Positions 45,017 through 54,286 of a stretch of 64,000 bases of DNA are shown piece by piece. Below the pieces are notes generated by a model. That model was not told where the DNA came from. It was given only the letters and a program-made list of their open reading frames with translations, and did no database searches. Source of the stretch: Desulfocarbo indianensis. Its GTDB lineage: Bacteria > Desulfobacterota > Desulfarculia > Desulfarculales > Desulfarculaceae. Position numbers and translations under genes: made by a program. The stretch spans positions 477,365 to 541,364 of the forward strand of contig LBMP01000001.1 in assembly GCA_001184205.1 (NCBI GenBank). The letters run 5' to 3'. Position 1 is the first letter of the stretch; each line of letters starts with the position of its first letter.

Positions 45017-46321
45017 ATGGCGCAGCAAAGGGATCGGTCCCGGCAGTCGGGTTATCGCTGGGTGGTTTTCGTCTTGCTGGCCACGGGCTACTTCCTGGTT
45101 TACTTTCATCGTCTGTGCCCGTCGGTGGTGGCTTTGGACCTCATGCGCGACCTCAGCGCCGGGGCGGCCCTTTTGGGCTGGCTGGGCTCGGCCTATTTCT
45201 ATCCCTATGCCCTGATGCAGCTGCCGGCCGGCCTGCTTTCCGATTCCTGGGGCCCCCGGCGCACCATCACGGTGTTCTTCCTCCTGGCGGGGGCGGCCTC
45301 CATCTTCTTCGGCCTGGCCCTGGGCGTGGGCTGGGCCATCCTGGCCCGGGTGCTGGTGGGGCTGGGCATCTCCATGCTTTTCGTGCCCACCATGAAGGTT
45401 CTGACCAAATGGTTCCGCACCGACGAGTTCTCCCGCATGACCGGCATCCTCATGGCCGTGGGCGGGGCGGGCGCGCTTTTCGCCACCACGCCCCTGGCCC
45501 TGCTTTCGGCCGCCCTGGGCTGGCGGGGAAGTTTCGTGGCCATCGGCGTCGCCACCCTGGCCCTGGCCGTGGCCATCTGGTTTCTGGTGCGCAACACCCC
45601 CCAGGAGATGGGCCTGCCGCCGGCCGAGGAGCCCGATCCCACGGCCGCGGCCAACGCCCAAAAAACTCCGGCCATCGGCCTCTGGCAGGGGGTCGGCATG
45701 GTCCTGGGCGCGGCCCGCTTCTGGCCGCTGGCGGTGTGGTTCTTCTTCAGCTGCGGCATCTTCTTCAGCTTCGGCGGACTGTGGGGCGGCCCCTATCTCA
45801 TGCACGTCTACGGCCTGAGCAAGCCCCAGGCGGGCAACGTGCTCTCCATGCTGGCCTGGGCCATGATCATCGGCAGCCCCATCCTGAGCTGGCTTTCCGA
45901 CAAGGTGCTGCGCTCCCGCAAGAAGCTGCTGGTGAGCGCTTCCCTGCTGCTCACCGCGCTCTGCGCGCTGCTGGCCTTCTGGCCCCGGGCGCTCGGCGTG
46001 CCGGCCATGTACGTCTGGTGTTTTTTCATGTCGCTGGCGGCCAGCGCCATGGTGGTCATCGCCTTCACCAGCGGCAAGGAGCTTTTCCCGGTGGAGATCG
46101 CCGGCACCTCGGTGGGCCTGGTCAATCTCTTTCCCTTCCTGGGCGGGGCGGTGATGCAGCCGGTCTTGGGCATGGTGCTGGAGGCCCAGGGGCGCACCCC
46201 GGCGGGAACCTTCGCGCCGGAGGCCTACGGCAAGGCCTTTCTGATATACTTCTTCGCATCCCTGGCGGCGCTGGCGGCGTCGCTCATGTGCAAGGAGACT
46301 TTCGGCCGGCGTCTCCATTGA
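45017..46321 (+). CDS. Major facilitator superfamily transporter
   Basis: This 434-residue protein has about twelve transmembrane helices. MFS signatures include the loop 2-3 motif LLSDSWGPRRTITVFF (GxLxDxxGRR-like) and a loop 8-9 counterpart, LSWLSDKVLRSRKKLL. The N-terminal part (YFLVYFHRLCPSVVALDLMR) resembles the anion/sugar-phosphate and sialate-type group. The substrate is unknown. The gene is divergent from the sugar ABC operon and followed closely by the thioesterase gene. The ATG at 45017 follows ggcaggtg. Confidence 0.9.
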   Translation: MAQQRDRSRQSGYRWVVFVLLATGYFLVYFHRLCPSVVALDLMRDLSAGAALLGWLGSAYFYPYALMQLPAGLLSDSWGPRRTITVFFLLAGAASIFFGLALGVGWAILARVLVGLGISMLFVPTMKVLTKWFRTDEFSRMTGILMAVGGAGALFATTPLALLSAALGWRGSFVAIGVATLALAVAIWFLVRNTPQEMGLPPAEEPDPTAAANAQKTPAIGLWQGVGMVLGAARFWPLAVWFFFSCGIFFSFGGLWGGPYLMHVYGLSKPQAGNVLSMLAWAMIIGSPILSWLSDKVLRSRKKLLVSASLLLTALCALLAFWPRALGVPAMYVWCFFMSLAASAMVVIAFTSGKELFPVEIAGTSVGLVNLFPFLGGAVMQPVLGMVLEAQGRTPAGTFAPEAYGKAFLIYFFASLAALAASLMCKETFGRRLH

Positions 46322-46358
46322 AACCGGGAGCCGGACCCTGGCCGAGCGGAAAGGCGTC

Positions 46359-46769
46359 ATGAGCAAAGAGCATAATCTGCGCTACGCGCGGGAGGTGGTG
46401 GGCCGCGACCCCTGGGCCGCCTTCCTGGGCATTCAAGTGGAGGAGGTGGAGGAATTCCGGGCCGTGGTGAGCCTCATGCCCCAGGAGCACCACCTCAACG
46501 CCGGCCAGCGGGTGCACGGCGGAACCATCTACGCCCTGGTGGACCAGGCCGCGGCGGTGGCCGCCAACAGCGGCGCCAACCGGGCGTGGACCATCGAGGG
46601 CAAGGTAAATTTCCTGGCCGGGGCCCAGCCGGGCGTCAAGCTGGTGGCCGAGGCCCGCACCCTTGACCAAAAGCGGCGCTTGAGTTTGTGGGAAGTGCGG
46701 GTGACTTCCGGCGGCGAGACCGTGGCCGTGGCCCAGGTGATGTCCTATAACAAGCCGCGCGGGGAATAG
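46359..46769 (+). CDS. PaaI-type hotdog-fold thioesterase
   Basis: This 136-residue protein has the hotdog fold of PaaI/YbgC thioesterases: FLGIQVEEVEEFRAVVSLMP, HLNAGQRVHGGTIYALVDQA (the conserved N..HGG motif and catalytic Asp region) and INFLAGAQPG-like KVNFLAGAQPG. It hydrolyses an acyl- or aryl-CoA. It is in the cytoplasm and in a plus-strand run with the MFS and BASS transporter genes, with gaps of 37 and 9 bp. Confidence 0.93.
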   Translation: MSKEHNLRYAREVVGRDPWAAFLGIQVEEVEEFRAVVSLMPQEHHLNAGQRVHGGTIYALVDQAAAVAANSGANRAWTIEGKVNFLAGAQPGVKLVAEARTLDQKRRLSLWEVRVTSGGETVAVAQVMSYNKPRGE

Positions 46770-46778
46770 ACGCCCGCC

Positions 46779-47687
46779 ATGCGTTTGAACGACCTGATCC
46801 TCATCGTGCTGGCCATGGCGGGCATCGCCGGCGGCGTGGCCTTTCCCGGCCCATCCTCCGTGTTCGCGCCCTTTGTCATCTATTTCATGATGACCATCAT
46901 TTTTCTGTCTTTTCTCACCATAGACTTCGCCGCCCTGGTGAACCTGCGGGGCTCCCTGTTGGGCCGCACCGCGGTGTGGGTGGTCATGAAGCTGGTCTTG
47001 CTGCCGCTGGCCGCCTGGCTGCTCTGCCGCTGGCTGGCGCCCTCCTTCGCCCTGCCGGCTCTCCTGCTGAGCGGGGTCTCCACCGGGGTGACCGCGCCTT
47101 TTTTCTCCATGCTCCTGGGCGCGGACACCAACCGGGTCCTGCAGCTCACGGTCATAACCTCTCTCCTGGTGCCCTTGAGCCTGCCGGCCCTGGTCAAGCT
47201 CCTGGCCGGGGCGGAGATGGACATCCCCTATTGGCACATGGCGCGCATGCTGTTGCAGGTGATCCTGGTGCCGCTCATCATCGCCTATCTGGTGAAGCGC
47301 CATGTGCCCGGCCTGCTGGGCCTGTTGAACCGTTTGCGCTATCCTTTAAGCGTGACCTTGTTTTTCGTCATCAACCTGGGCGTGTTTTCCACCCATGCCC
47401 AATTCATCCTGGCCCACCAGGCCCAGGTGGCCATGACCGTGCTCATGGCTTTCCTCCTGGCCGGCTTTTACAGCGCCTGGGGCCTGGCCGTGGGCTCGCT
47501 TTCCGGCCGCCGCCTCAACGGGCTCACCGGCGCGGTGGGGCTCACCTATATCAACAATGTGCTCATCGTGGTGTTCGCGGCCCGCTTTTTCGGGCCGGAC
47601 GCGCCCCTCTTGGCCGCCGCCTATTTGCTGCCATATTTTCTGATAATAATCCCCCTGCGCTGGGCCAAGGCCCGCCTGGAATGGTGA
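46779..47687 (+). CDS. Bile acid:sodium symporter (BASS/SBF) family transporter
   Basis: This 302-residue protein has about nine to ten transmembrane segments (LILIVLAMAGIAGGVAFPG at the start). The SBF pattern is seen in PALLLSGVSTGVTAPFFSML and, in the second half, NGLTGAVGLTYINNVLIVVF, where the two cross-over helices would bind sodium and substrate. Non-bile-acid members carry organic anions such as pyruvate or pantoate. No clue fixes the substrate. Confidence 0.85.
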   Translation: MRLNDLILIVLAMAGIAGGVAFPGPSSVFAPFVIYFMMTIIFLSFLTIDFAALVNLRGSLLGRTAVWVVMKLVLLPLAAWLLCRWLAPSFALPALLLSGVSTGVTAPFFSMLLGADTNRVLQLTVITSLLVPLSLPALVKLLAGAEMDIPYWHMARMLLQVILVPLIIAYLVKRHVPGLLGLLNRLRYPLSVTLFFVINLGVFSTHAQFILAHQAQVAMTVLMAFLLAGFYSAWGLAVGSLSGRRLNGLTGAVGLTYINNVLIVVFAARFFGPDAPLLAAAYLLPYFLIIIPLRWAKARLEW

Positions 47688-47700
47688 AAAGGCCCTGACC

Positions 47701-48885
47701 ATGTTTTGGCTGCTCTTCTTTTATCTGCTCATCTACGGCGCGGTGCACACGATCCTGTATCTGCGCCTGCGCCCTCTCTTGCCCAAGGGCCGTTCCTGGC
47801 GCCTTAGCCTGCTCGCCTTTTTCCTGCTCATGGTGCTCATGCCCATCCTGGCCAGGGTGTTGGAAGGGTTCGGTTGGATATCCCTGGCCTGCGCCGCCGC
47901 CTGGGCGGCCTATCTGTGGATGGCCTACGCGCTCCTGGCCTGGGCCTTCACCCTGATCCTGTGGGCCCTGGAGTGGGTCAGCCGGGGGATCATGCGCCTG
48001 GCGGGCCTCCGCTTCAGTCCGGGCGCCCAGGCGCTCCTGATCGTGGCCGCCTTCCCCCTGGCCCTGGCCGTGGAGGGCCTGGGCATCCTGGAAGCCAGGC
48101 AGCCGGTGGTGGAGCAGGTCATCATCGCCACCCCCAAGCTGCCGCCGGGCCGCGACCGGCTGCGCCTGGTCCTGATCGCGGACCTGCACCTGGGCTGCAT
48201 GATGGACCGGCGGCGGGTGGACAATATCATCGGGCTGGTGCGGGCCCAGCGCCCGGACCTGCTCCTGGCCGCGGGCGACCTGGTGGACGGCTATATCCCC
48301 CACCGCGACCACACCGCCCAGCGCCTGGCCTTAATCGAGGCGCCCCTGGGCAAGTTCGCGGTCATCGGCAACCATGAACACTACGTCGGCCTGGAGGAGT
48401 CCTTGCGCTTCCTAAAGGAGGCCGGCTTCACGGTGCTGCGCCAGGAAGCGGCCGCGCCGGCCGGCCTGGTGAACCTGGTGGGGGTGGACGATCCGGGCCG
48501 GGTGGGGCACGGCGGCGAGGTCCCCGATGAAAAGCCGGTGCTCAAGCTGGCCCTGCCCAAGCTCTACACCATTCTCATGAAGCACCGCCCCTGGGTGGAC
48601 CCCGAGGCGGCCAAGCTTTTCGACTTGCAGGTATCCGGCCACACCCACGGCGGGCAGGTGTTTCCCTTCCATTTCTTGACCGCCATGGCCTATCCCCACC
48701 TGGCCGGGCTCTACCCCCTGCCCCAGGGAAGCTGGCTTTACGTGACCAGGGGAGCGGGAACCTGGGGCCCGCCCATCCGCCTCCTGGCCCCGCCCGAGAT
48801 AACCGTGCTGGACTTGGTGCGCGACGGCGGCGCCCCGCCGGCAGCCGGCCGGCTGCGGCCGGACGATGAGAAAAAGGAGAAGTAA
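47701..48885 (+). CDS. Membrane-anchored metallophosphoesterase (YkuE/YaeI-like)
   Basis: This 394-residue protein starts with about four hydrophobic segments (MFWLLFFYLLIYGAVHTILY; LLAFFLLMVLMPILARVL; and others), then a calcineurin-like domain with all metal ligands: LIADLHLG, LLLAAGDLVDG, VIGNHEHYVG and QVSGHTHGGQVF. It hydrolyses phosphoesters such as lipid A-type or nucleotide-linked substrates at the membrane. The ATG of the PPC gene overlaps its TAA by one base. Confidence 0.92.
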   Translation: MFWLLFFYLLIYGAVHTILYLRLRPLLPKGRSWRLSLLAFFLLMVLMPILARVLEGFGWISLACAAAWAAYLWMAYALLAWAFTLILWALEWVSRGIMRLAGLRFSPGAQALLIVAAFPLALAVEGLGILEARQPVVEQVIIATPKLPPGRDRLRLVLIADLHLGCMMDRRRVDNIIGLVRAQRPDLLLAAGDLVDGYIPHRDHTAQRLALIEAPLGKFAVIGNHEHYVGLEESLRFLKEAGFTVLRQEAAAPAGLVNLVGVDDPGRVGHGGEVPDEKPVLKLALPKLYTILMKHRPWVDPEAAKLFDLQVSGHTHGGQVFPFHFLTAMAYPHLAGLYPLPQGSWLYVTRGAGTWGPPIRLLAPPEITVLDLVRDGGAPPAAGRLRPDDEKKEK

Positions 48886-49319
48886 TGAAGGCCGAAGTGA
48901 GGACCATCAGGCGTTTCATGGGGCGGGTTCCCCAAGGCCAGGATTTGTTGGCCTATCTGAACCGCGTCTGCCAGGAGGAAAAGATCGAGGCCGGCCAGGT
49001 GAGCGCCATCGGCGCGGTGAGCCGCGCCCGCATCGGCTTTTACGACCAGGACCGCCGGGAATACGGCTTCATCGACCTGGCCGAGCCCCTGGAGATCGTG
49101 GCGCTGCAGGGCAACGTATCGCTGAAGGAGGGCCGGCCCTTTGTGCACGCCCACGTGGTGCTGGGCGATCACGCCGGGCATCTGCGCGGCGGCCACCTGG
49201 CCGAGGGCGCGCCGGTGTTCGCCTGCGAGTACGTCATCACCCAGTTCGCTTCGGAGACGGCCTTCAGCCGCGGCCCGGATCAAGGCACCGGCCTGCCCCT
49301 GTGGCAGGGCCTGCCCTGA
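48885..49319 (+). CDS. PPC/DUF296 domain protein
   Basis: This 144-residue protein is one PPC (plants and prokaryotes conserved) domain. Conserved parts are IRRFMGRVPQGQDLLAYLNR, IEAGQVSAIGAVSRARIGFY, and the metal-type motif VHAHVVLGDHAGHLRGGHL with several histidines. In plants the domain is found in AT-hook regulators; bacterial single-domain forms have unknown function and probably form trimers with bound metal. It is translationally linked to the phosphoesterase gene. Confidence 0.9.
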   Translation: MKAEVRTIRRFMGRVPQGQDLLAYLNRVCQEEKIEAGQVSAIGAVSRARIGFYDQDRREYGFIDLAEPLEIVALQGNVSLKEGRPFVHAHVVLGDHAGHLRGGHLAEGAPVFACEYVITQFASETAFSRGPDQGTGLPLWQGLP

Positions 49320-49388
49320 TTTGCCGCGGGGGGCTGGAAAGGCCATCGGCAGCCGCGATCGGCCCAGACGCAAGTCGGGCCTGGCGGC

Positions 49389-51029
49389 TCAGCCCCGGCG
49401 GCGCAGGCGGCTGGGCGGCGGGGATCGCTTCTCGGGCTCCCGCCTGCCGCGCTTGAATTCATACATGCTTTGATCGGCCTGGGCCATGAGGTCCTCCAAG
49501 GTGGAGGGCCGCTCGGGCTCGTATTTCGCCGCGCCGGTGCTTAAGGAAAGCTGATAGGGCCGCTCGGCGTCGGTGTTCCAATCGCCCAGATTAAGCTCCA
49601 GGCGCCGCATGACCGCCTGGGAGCCCTCCTCGTCGGATTCCATGGCCAGCACGCAAAACTCGTCCCCGCCCCAGCGGCCCAGGATGTCCGACTCCCGGAA
49701 GGTGGCCTTCAAGACCATGGCCGCCTCGCGGATGGCCCGGTCTCCCTGGCCGTGCCCCAGGCTGTCGTTGATGGCTTTCAGGCCGTCCAGATCCATGAAG
49801 AACAAAAGCATGCGCCGGCCCATGCGCTGGGCAGTCTTCAATTGCTGCCGGGCCAGGGTGGTGAAGCCGCGCCGGTTGTAAAGCCCGGTGAGGGGGTCCA
49901 CCAGGCTCATCTCGCGCAGCTCCTCCTGCAGCTTTTTCAGCTCGGAGATGTCGCGCAGGGTGGCCAGATAGGCCTTGGCCCGCCGCCATTTGGTTTCCAC
50001 CACCCGCATCTCCGCCACCACCTGGCTTTCCCCGCCGGAGCCCAGGCGCAGTTCCTGGCGCTGGCCGGGGATCAGGGGAAAGTCAAAGGGACGGCCGAGC
50101 AGGGCGTAGCTGCCGCAATCCAAAAGGCGCTCGGCCGCCGGGTTGACGAAGAGCACCGTGCCGTCCTGGTCGGTGACCACCATGCCGTCGGCGTTGGAGA
50201 TTATGAGCTGCCGGAGGTTGGCCTCGGCCACCTGCAGGGCCTCCTCCAGATATCTGCCCTGGGTCACGTCCTGGCCCACGGCCTGATATTCACGCACCGC
50301 GCCGGCTTTATCGTATATGGCGCTCACCGACCAGCGCAGCCAGCGCACATCATTGTCCGGCGCCAGCTTGACCCGGACTTCCAGGCGGGTCATGGGATTC
50401 TGCGGCTCCAGGGAGGCCAGTTGTTCCGTGAACTCCCGGCGGTCGCCTTCCACCACGTGCTGGAAAAAACTGCCGCTGGGCGGCTCTTCGGAGGGCAGGC
50501 TGAAATAGCGGCGAAAGGCCGGGTTCATGAAGGTGAGCTGCCCGGCCCCGGTGAAGCGGCAGATCAGTTCGTGCTGGCGGAAGACTATGGAGCGGTACAA
50601 GCGCCCCTCCGCCCAGTGATGGGTCACGGCCTGGGAGCGGGCGGCGGCCCAGCGCAAGACTTTGGCCAGCTCTTCCGCCGGGGGGTCGTAATCCAGACAG
50701 AACTGAGCCCCGGCCAACATGAACTTTTCCGCCGCCGTGTCCCCCGGTCGCGCCGCCGCCACCACCAGGGCCGCCCAGGGACACTGGGCCGCCCAGGCTT
50801 CCGTCTGGTAGAGCGAGGAAGCGTCAAGCTCGTCGGTCCACCACAGGGTGGCCCAATGGGGCTCGCGGCCCAGATGGTTGACGGACTCGGCCAGGTTTTC
50901 CAGGGGGATGGTCCGGATGCCGGACATTTCCTCGGCTAGCTCCCGGCACAGCGCCTGGGTTCGCTCCCGGCTGGGAGCGGCCACCAGGACTCCAAGGCGG
51001 TCCAACGATTCGGGGCTAGGCGAAGACAT
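49389..51029 (-). CDS. PAS-PAS diguanylate cyclase
   Basis: This protein of about 546 residues makes the second messenger c-di-GMP. The N-terminal 150 residues resemble a degenerate receiver (RLGVLVAAPSRERTQALCRE) without clear acceptor. Two PAS domains follow (ELICRFTGAGQLTFMNPAFR; IISNADGMVVTDQDGTVLFV), then GGDEF with DPLTGLYNRRGF and the active site RWGGDEFCVL. The RxxD inhibitory site five residues before GGDEF reads RESD, so product inhibition is likely. The start at 51029 (MSSPSPES) is a choice; the frame extends to 51092. Confidence 0.9.
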   Translation of the reverse strand: MSSPSPESLDRLGVLVAAPSRERTQALCRELAEEMSGIRTIPLENLAESVNHLGREPHWATLWWTDELDASSLYQTEAWAAQCPWAALVVAAARPGDTAAEKFMLAGAQFCLDYDPPAEELAKVLRWAAARSQAVTHHWAEGRLYRSIVFRQHELICRFTGAGQLTFMNPAFRRYFSLPSEEPPSGSFFQHVVEGDRREFTEQLASLEPQNPMTRLEVRVKLAPDNDVRWLRWSVSAIYDKAGAVREYQAVGQDVTQGRYLEEALQVAEANLRQLIISNADGMVVTDQDGTVLFVNPAAERLLDCGSYALLGRPFDFPLIPGQRQELRLGSGGESQVVAEMRVVETKWRRAKAYLATLRDISELKKLQEELREMSLVDPLTGLYNRRGFTTLARQQLKTAQRMGRRMLLFFMDLDGLKAINDSLGHGQGDRAIREAAMVLKATFRESDILGRWGGDEFCVLAMESDEEGSQAVMRRLELNLGDWNTDAERPYQLSLSTGAAKYEPERPSTLEDLMAQADQSMYEFKRGRREPEKRSPPPSRLRRRG

Positions 51030-51214
51030 CACGATCAAATCCCGGCTGCAGCCCCTTCCGCTCCCCGGCCCCAAGAGAGGGGCGGCGGGCAAGGGCCTTT
51101 ACCGCCTCTAGTATACGCGTATTAGTGGGCATTATAGTCCATATTGAACTTCTTGGCGATATAGCTTGCCTTGCGGGCCACTCGTGTCATTATTTGAGTC
51201 CGGGACGAAACCGC

Positions 51215-51766
51215 ATGGGCATGCACGAACTGGAAATACTGGGCCTGGCCGTGGCCCTGGGCTGCGACGCCTTCGCCGTGGGCCTGGGGGTGGGGTCCGC
51301 CTGCCACCAGCCGCGCCAGGTTTTCCGCCTGTCTTTTCATTTCGGGTTTTTCCAGTTCGCCATGCCGCTTTTGGGCTGGCTCCTGGGTTGGGCGGTGGTG
51401 GAGTTCACCCGCCAATGGGCTCCCTGGCTGGCCTTTCTGGTCCTGGCCTTTCTGGGCGTCAAGATGATCCGGGAGAGCCTCTCGCAGGAGGAAGAGGGCG
51501 CGTCCTGCGCCGACCCCACCAGGGGCATGAGCCTGGTGGCGCTTTCGGTGGCCACCAGCATCGACGCCCTGGGGGTGGGCTTCAGCCTGGGCGTGCTGGA
51601 CGGCGACATCCTGTGGGCGGCGGTGGTCATCGGCCTGGTGGCGGGAGTCATGACCATGACCGCCATGAAGCTGGGCCGGCGGCTCTCGGATCGCTTCGGC
51701 CGGCGCATCGGCATCCTGGGCGGGGTCATCCTGATAATAATCGGCATCAAACTGCTGCTCGGCTAG
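51215..51766 (+). CDS. mntP: Manganese efflux pump MntP
   Basis: This protein of about 183 residues has six helices. Each half carries a conserved Asp motif, LGCDAFAVGLGVG and VATSIDALGVGFSLG, as in MntP. It exports Mn2+ and protects from manganese excess. The start could be the ATG at 51215 or 51221. I looked for an upstream yybP-ykoY manganese riboswitch and did not recognise one in the 100 bp before it. The stop overlaps the end of the convergent HAD gene by 4 bp. Confidence 0.92.
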   Translation: MGMHELEILGLAVALGCDAFAVGLGVGSACHQPRQVFRLSFHFGFFQFAMPLLGWLLGWAVVEFTRQWAPWLAFLVLAFLGVKMIRESLSQEEEGASCADPTRGMSLVALSVATSIDALGVGFSLGVLDGDILWAAVVIGLVAGVMTMTAMKLGRRLSDRFGRRIGILGGVILIIIGIKLLLG

Positions 51767-52398
51767 GCCAGCGCCTTTAAAGCCGCCAAAAGGCCCGAGG
51801 CGTCGGGCAAGACCAGGGCGGCTCCGGCCCGCCGCAAATCCCCGGCGCTCATGCGGCCGGAGGCCACGCCCACCGCCAGGCAGCCGGCGGCCAGGGCGCC
51901 GGCCACGTCCACGGGATGATCGCCCACCACGGCGCTGGCCGCCGGGCTCACCCGCAGGGCCAGGCAGGCGGCCAGGATATGATCCGGGTGGGGCTTGGGC
52001 CGGGCCACCGCCTCGCGGGGCAGAAACACCAGGCCGGCGCGATCCACCTCGGGAAACACGGTGCGGATGGCCGCGCCGCAGTTGCGGCTGATCACGGCCA
52101 GGCCGTAGCCCAGGGCCTTGGCGCCGGCCAGCATCTGGCGGGTGTAGGGAAAGAGCCGGCCGGCGCGGGCGGCTTCCACCTCGGCCTCCTGGATCACGCC
52201 GTGGGCCTCCTGGGCGAAGTCGCCGCCCAGCTCTCCGGCCAGCGCCTCCACCTCCTCCAGCAGATAGCCGGCCGGCCACTGGCCGGCGTAGCCCCGCCGG
52301 CGGGCCAGAAGGTGCACCCTCCGGCGCAGCTCGTCGAAATCGATGTTGAGCTCGGCCAAGGTCCCGTCGAAGTCGAAAATGATGGCGTCCAGATTCAT
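51763..52398 (-). CDS. HAD family hydrolase (phosphoglycolate phosphatase-like)
   Basis: This protein of about 211 residues has the HAD motifs: I, AIIFDFDGTLAELN; II, LAVISRN; III, Lys in AVARPKPHPDHIL; and IV, VVGDHPVDVAGALAAG. A helical cap lies after motif I (about residues 20-85), as in Gph/PGP enzymes. It removes phosphate from a small molecule; phosphoglycolate is the usual guess but is unproven. The ATG at 52398 fits the conserved start. Confidence 0.9.
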   Translation of the reverse strand: MNLDAIIFDFDGTLAELNIDFDELRRRVHLLARRRGYAGQWPAGYLLEEVEALAGELGGDFAQEAHGVIQEAEVEAARAGRLFPYTRQMLAGAKALGYGLAVISRNCGAAIRTVFPEVDRAGLVFLPREAVARPKPHPDHILAACLALRVSPAASAVVGDHPVDVAGALAAGCLAVGVASGRMSAGDLRRAGAALVLPDASGLLAALKALA

Positions 52399-52514
52399 GA
52401 GCCGGGGCTTTCCATTCCATTCAAGGTCGGCTGGGGGCCGGCCGCGCTCGACCATCGAGGCCGAGACGGCGGCCGGACCCCCTGCCTGTGGGGCTGGTTA
52501 AACGGCCGGCGGGG

Positions 52515-52769
52515 CTAATCGCCCTCCTCCACGGCCTCTTTTTTTATGGCCCGGTATTTATCCCGGTCGCTGATTTTGCGGGCGGCCGCCTCGCGGGCGT
52601 CCTCCTCGGTCAGGTGTATCTCGCCGCATTGGGGGCAAGCCAACTCCACGTCGGGACCCATGGCCCGGGCGCGTATCTCGTCCACGGTCATATGCTCCAC
52701 CGCGCCGCACTTGGTGTCCACTCTTTCCACGCGCACCTTGGTGCGCTCCTTTTTCTTTTTTTCAGCCAT
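52515..52769 (-). CDS. Small CxxC protein downstream of mvhA
   Basis: This 84-residue, highly charged protein (MAEKKKKERTKVRVERVDTK at the start, then KCGAVEHMT and ELACPQCGEIHLTEEDAREA) has a CPQC motif plus a single cysteine. The set resembles half a zinc ribbon and could bind metal as a dimer. A good GGAGAG ribosome site lies before the ATG. It starts 50 bp after the mvhA stop on the same strand, so it may be the last gene of the hydrogenase operon. I do not recognise a family. Confidence 0.7.
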   Translation of the reverse strand: MAEKKKKERTKVRVERVDTKCGAVEHMTVDEIRARAMGPDVELACPQCGEIHLTEEDAREAAARKISDRDKYRAIKKEAVEEGD

Positions 52770-52819
52770 CTCGCACTCTCCCGAGGCGGCCCGGCCGGCT
52801 AAGGATTCCGCCGGCGTCC

Positions 52820-54274
52820 TCAAGCGCCGGCCGCAGAACCGCCCAGCAAACGTCCCTTGCCGTCGTATACCTCGATGTCCACCACGCGGCCGCCGTCCAG
52901 GCGGTGAGTCGCGCAGCTCAGTCAGGGGTCGTAACAGCGGACGGCCATCTCCACTTGGTTGAGGGCCTCCTCGCTCACCTGGCCGCCCTTGATCGCGTCC
53001 AGGGCGGCGCGTCGCACGCTCATGTTCATGGGGGCGAGGTTGTGGGTGGTGCCCACGATCATGTTGGCCGAGGCGATGCAGCCGTCGTCGCCGGTGACGT
53101 AGTCGTGGATCAGGCTGCCCCGGGGCGCTTCCACGCAACCCACTCCGCGCCCCGCCCTGGGCTCCACCGGGTTTCGCACCAGGGGGTCGGTGATGGTTTC
53201 ATCCTCCAGTATCTCCAACACCCTCTCACAAGCGTACACCAGCTCGATGAGCCTGGCCCAATGATACAGGGTGGTGCTCTGGGCCGGCCGGCCGAAACGC
53301 CGGCGGAATTCCTCCAGCTCGGCCTGGGCCAGGGGGGTGTTGATGCGGTCGCACACGTTCAGGCGGGCCAGGGTGTTGCTCCGGTAGATGCCCTTGGGCG
53401 CTTCCAGGTCCATGGAAAAGCCCTCGCCCCAAACCCTGGCGTAGGGGAACTTGCCGTAGGACCAAGTCTCCACGCGCTCCCCCAGGAAATCGGCGTATTG
53501 CCGGCAATTGAAATCCAGGTAGGAGCCGTCGGGCTTCATGAGCCGCAGCGCGCCGTCGAACAAATTGAGCGAGCCGTCGGCCGGGTCCACCAGGCCCAGG
53601 AAGCCGGTGGTGATCCGGCCCAGGCTCAAAGCGTCCTGGTCCAGCTTGGCGAAGACGTTTTCCTTGGCGTACTTCATGCAAAACTTGGCGAACTCCAGTT
53701 GCTCCCCGGCCCCGGCCAAGAGTTCGTCGCGCTCCTTTTGGCTCATGGGCTTGGCGAAGCCGCCGGGCACCATGGCCACGGGATGAATCACCTTGCCCGC
53801 GAAGCGCTCCAGCATCATCTGGCCGGCCTGGCGCATCTTGACCACCTGGGCGGCCAGCTCGGGCGCGGCCTGGGCTAGGCCCAGGACGTTCCTTATCTTG
53901 TAATCCGCGCCGGCCCCCATGACGAAATCCGGCGCGGCCAGAAAGAAGAAATGCAGAATCTTGTCGCTGATGTGGGCCATGACCTGCATCAGCTCGCGCA
54001 GCTTGCGGCCCGCCGGGGGAACCTGGGCCCCGAAGCACTGGTCCACCGCCTTGTTGGCGGCGGTGTGGTGCATCCAGGGGCAGATGCCGCAGATGCGGCT
54101 AACGATGCGGGGCACTTCCTCGGCGGGGCGGCCCTCGATGAATTTCTCGAACCCGCGCATGGCCATTATGTGCAGCTTGCTGTCGGCCACCCGGCCCTGG
54201 TCGTCCAGCTGTATGGAAATGCGCGCGTGCCCCTCGATGCGGGTCACCGGCTGGATGTTGATGGTTTTCGCCAT
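52820..54274 (-). CDS. mvhA: F420-non-reducing (Mvh/Vhu-type) NiFeSe hydrogenase large subunit, selenoprotein
   Basis: This is the nickel-bearing subunit that splits H2. The N-terminal L1 motif RICGICPWMHH supplies Cys62 and Cys65. The C-terminal L2 motif should read DPCxxCxxH, but the frame has DP-UGA-LSCATH, so residue 451 is selenocysteine and Cys454/His457 follow. After UGA (52924-52922) the frame stays open for 33 codons to a TGA at 52820. The segment RLDGGRVVDIEV after the His is the expected C-terminal peptide removed by the maturation protease. Full length is 484 residues. A conventional call stops at the UGA and loses the active-site motif. Neighbours are MvhG, MvhD, HdrA and a protease. 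Confidence 0.95.
52890..52904 (-). promoter_or_regulatory. SECIS-like hairpin of mvhA
   Basis: Starting 18 nt after the UGA, CCGCC pairs with GGCGG around the loop UGGAC. The place and size fit bacterial SECIS elements, which lie in the coding sequence just after the UGA and bind SelB. The fit is by eye only. Confidence 0.5.
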
Positions 54275-54286
54275 GAGCGCCTTCCC

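Noticed and set aside
43541-46366. A 941-codon minus-strand frame spanning the solute-binding gene and the MFS region
   Set aside because: Only its 3' part (from 44869) encodes a recognisable protein with a signal peptide; upstream is the antisense of the MFS gene.
51110-51214. Possible yybP-ykoY manganese riboswitch before mntP
   Set aside because: The conserved loop sequences of that riboswitch were not seen in the short leader.
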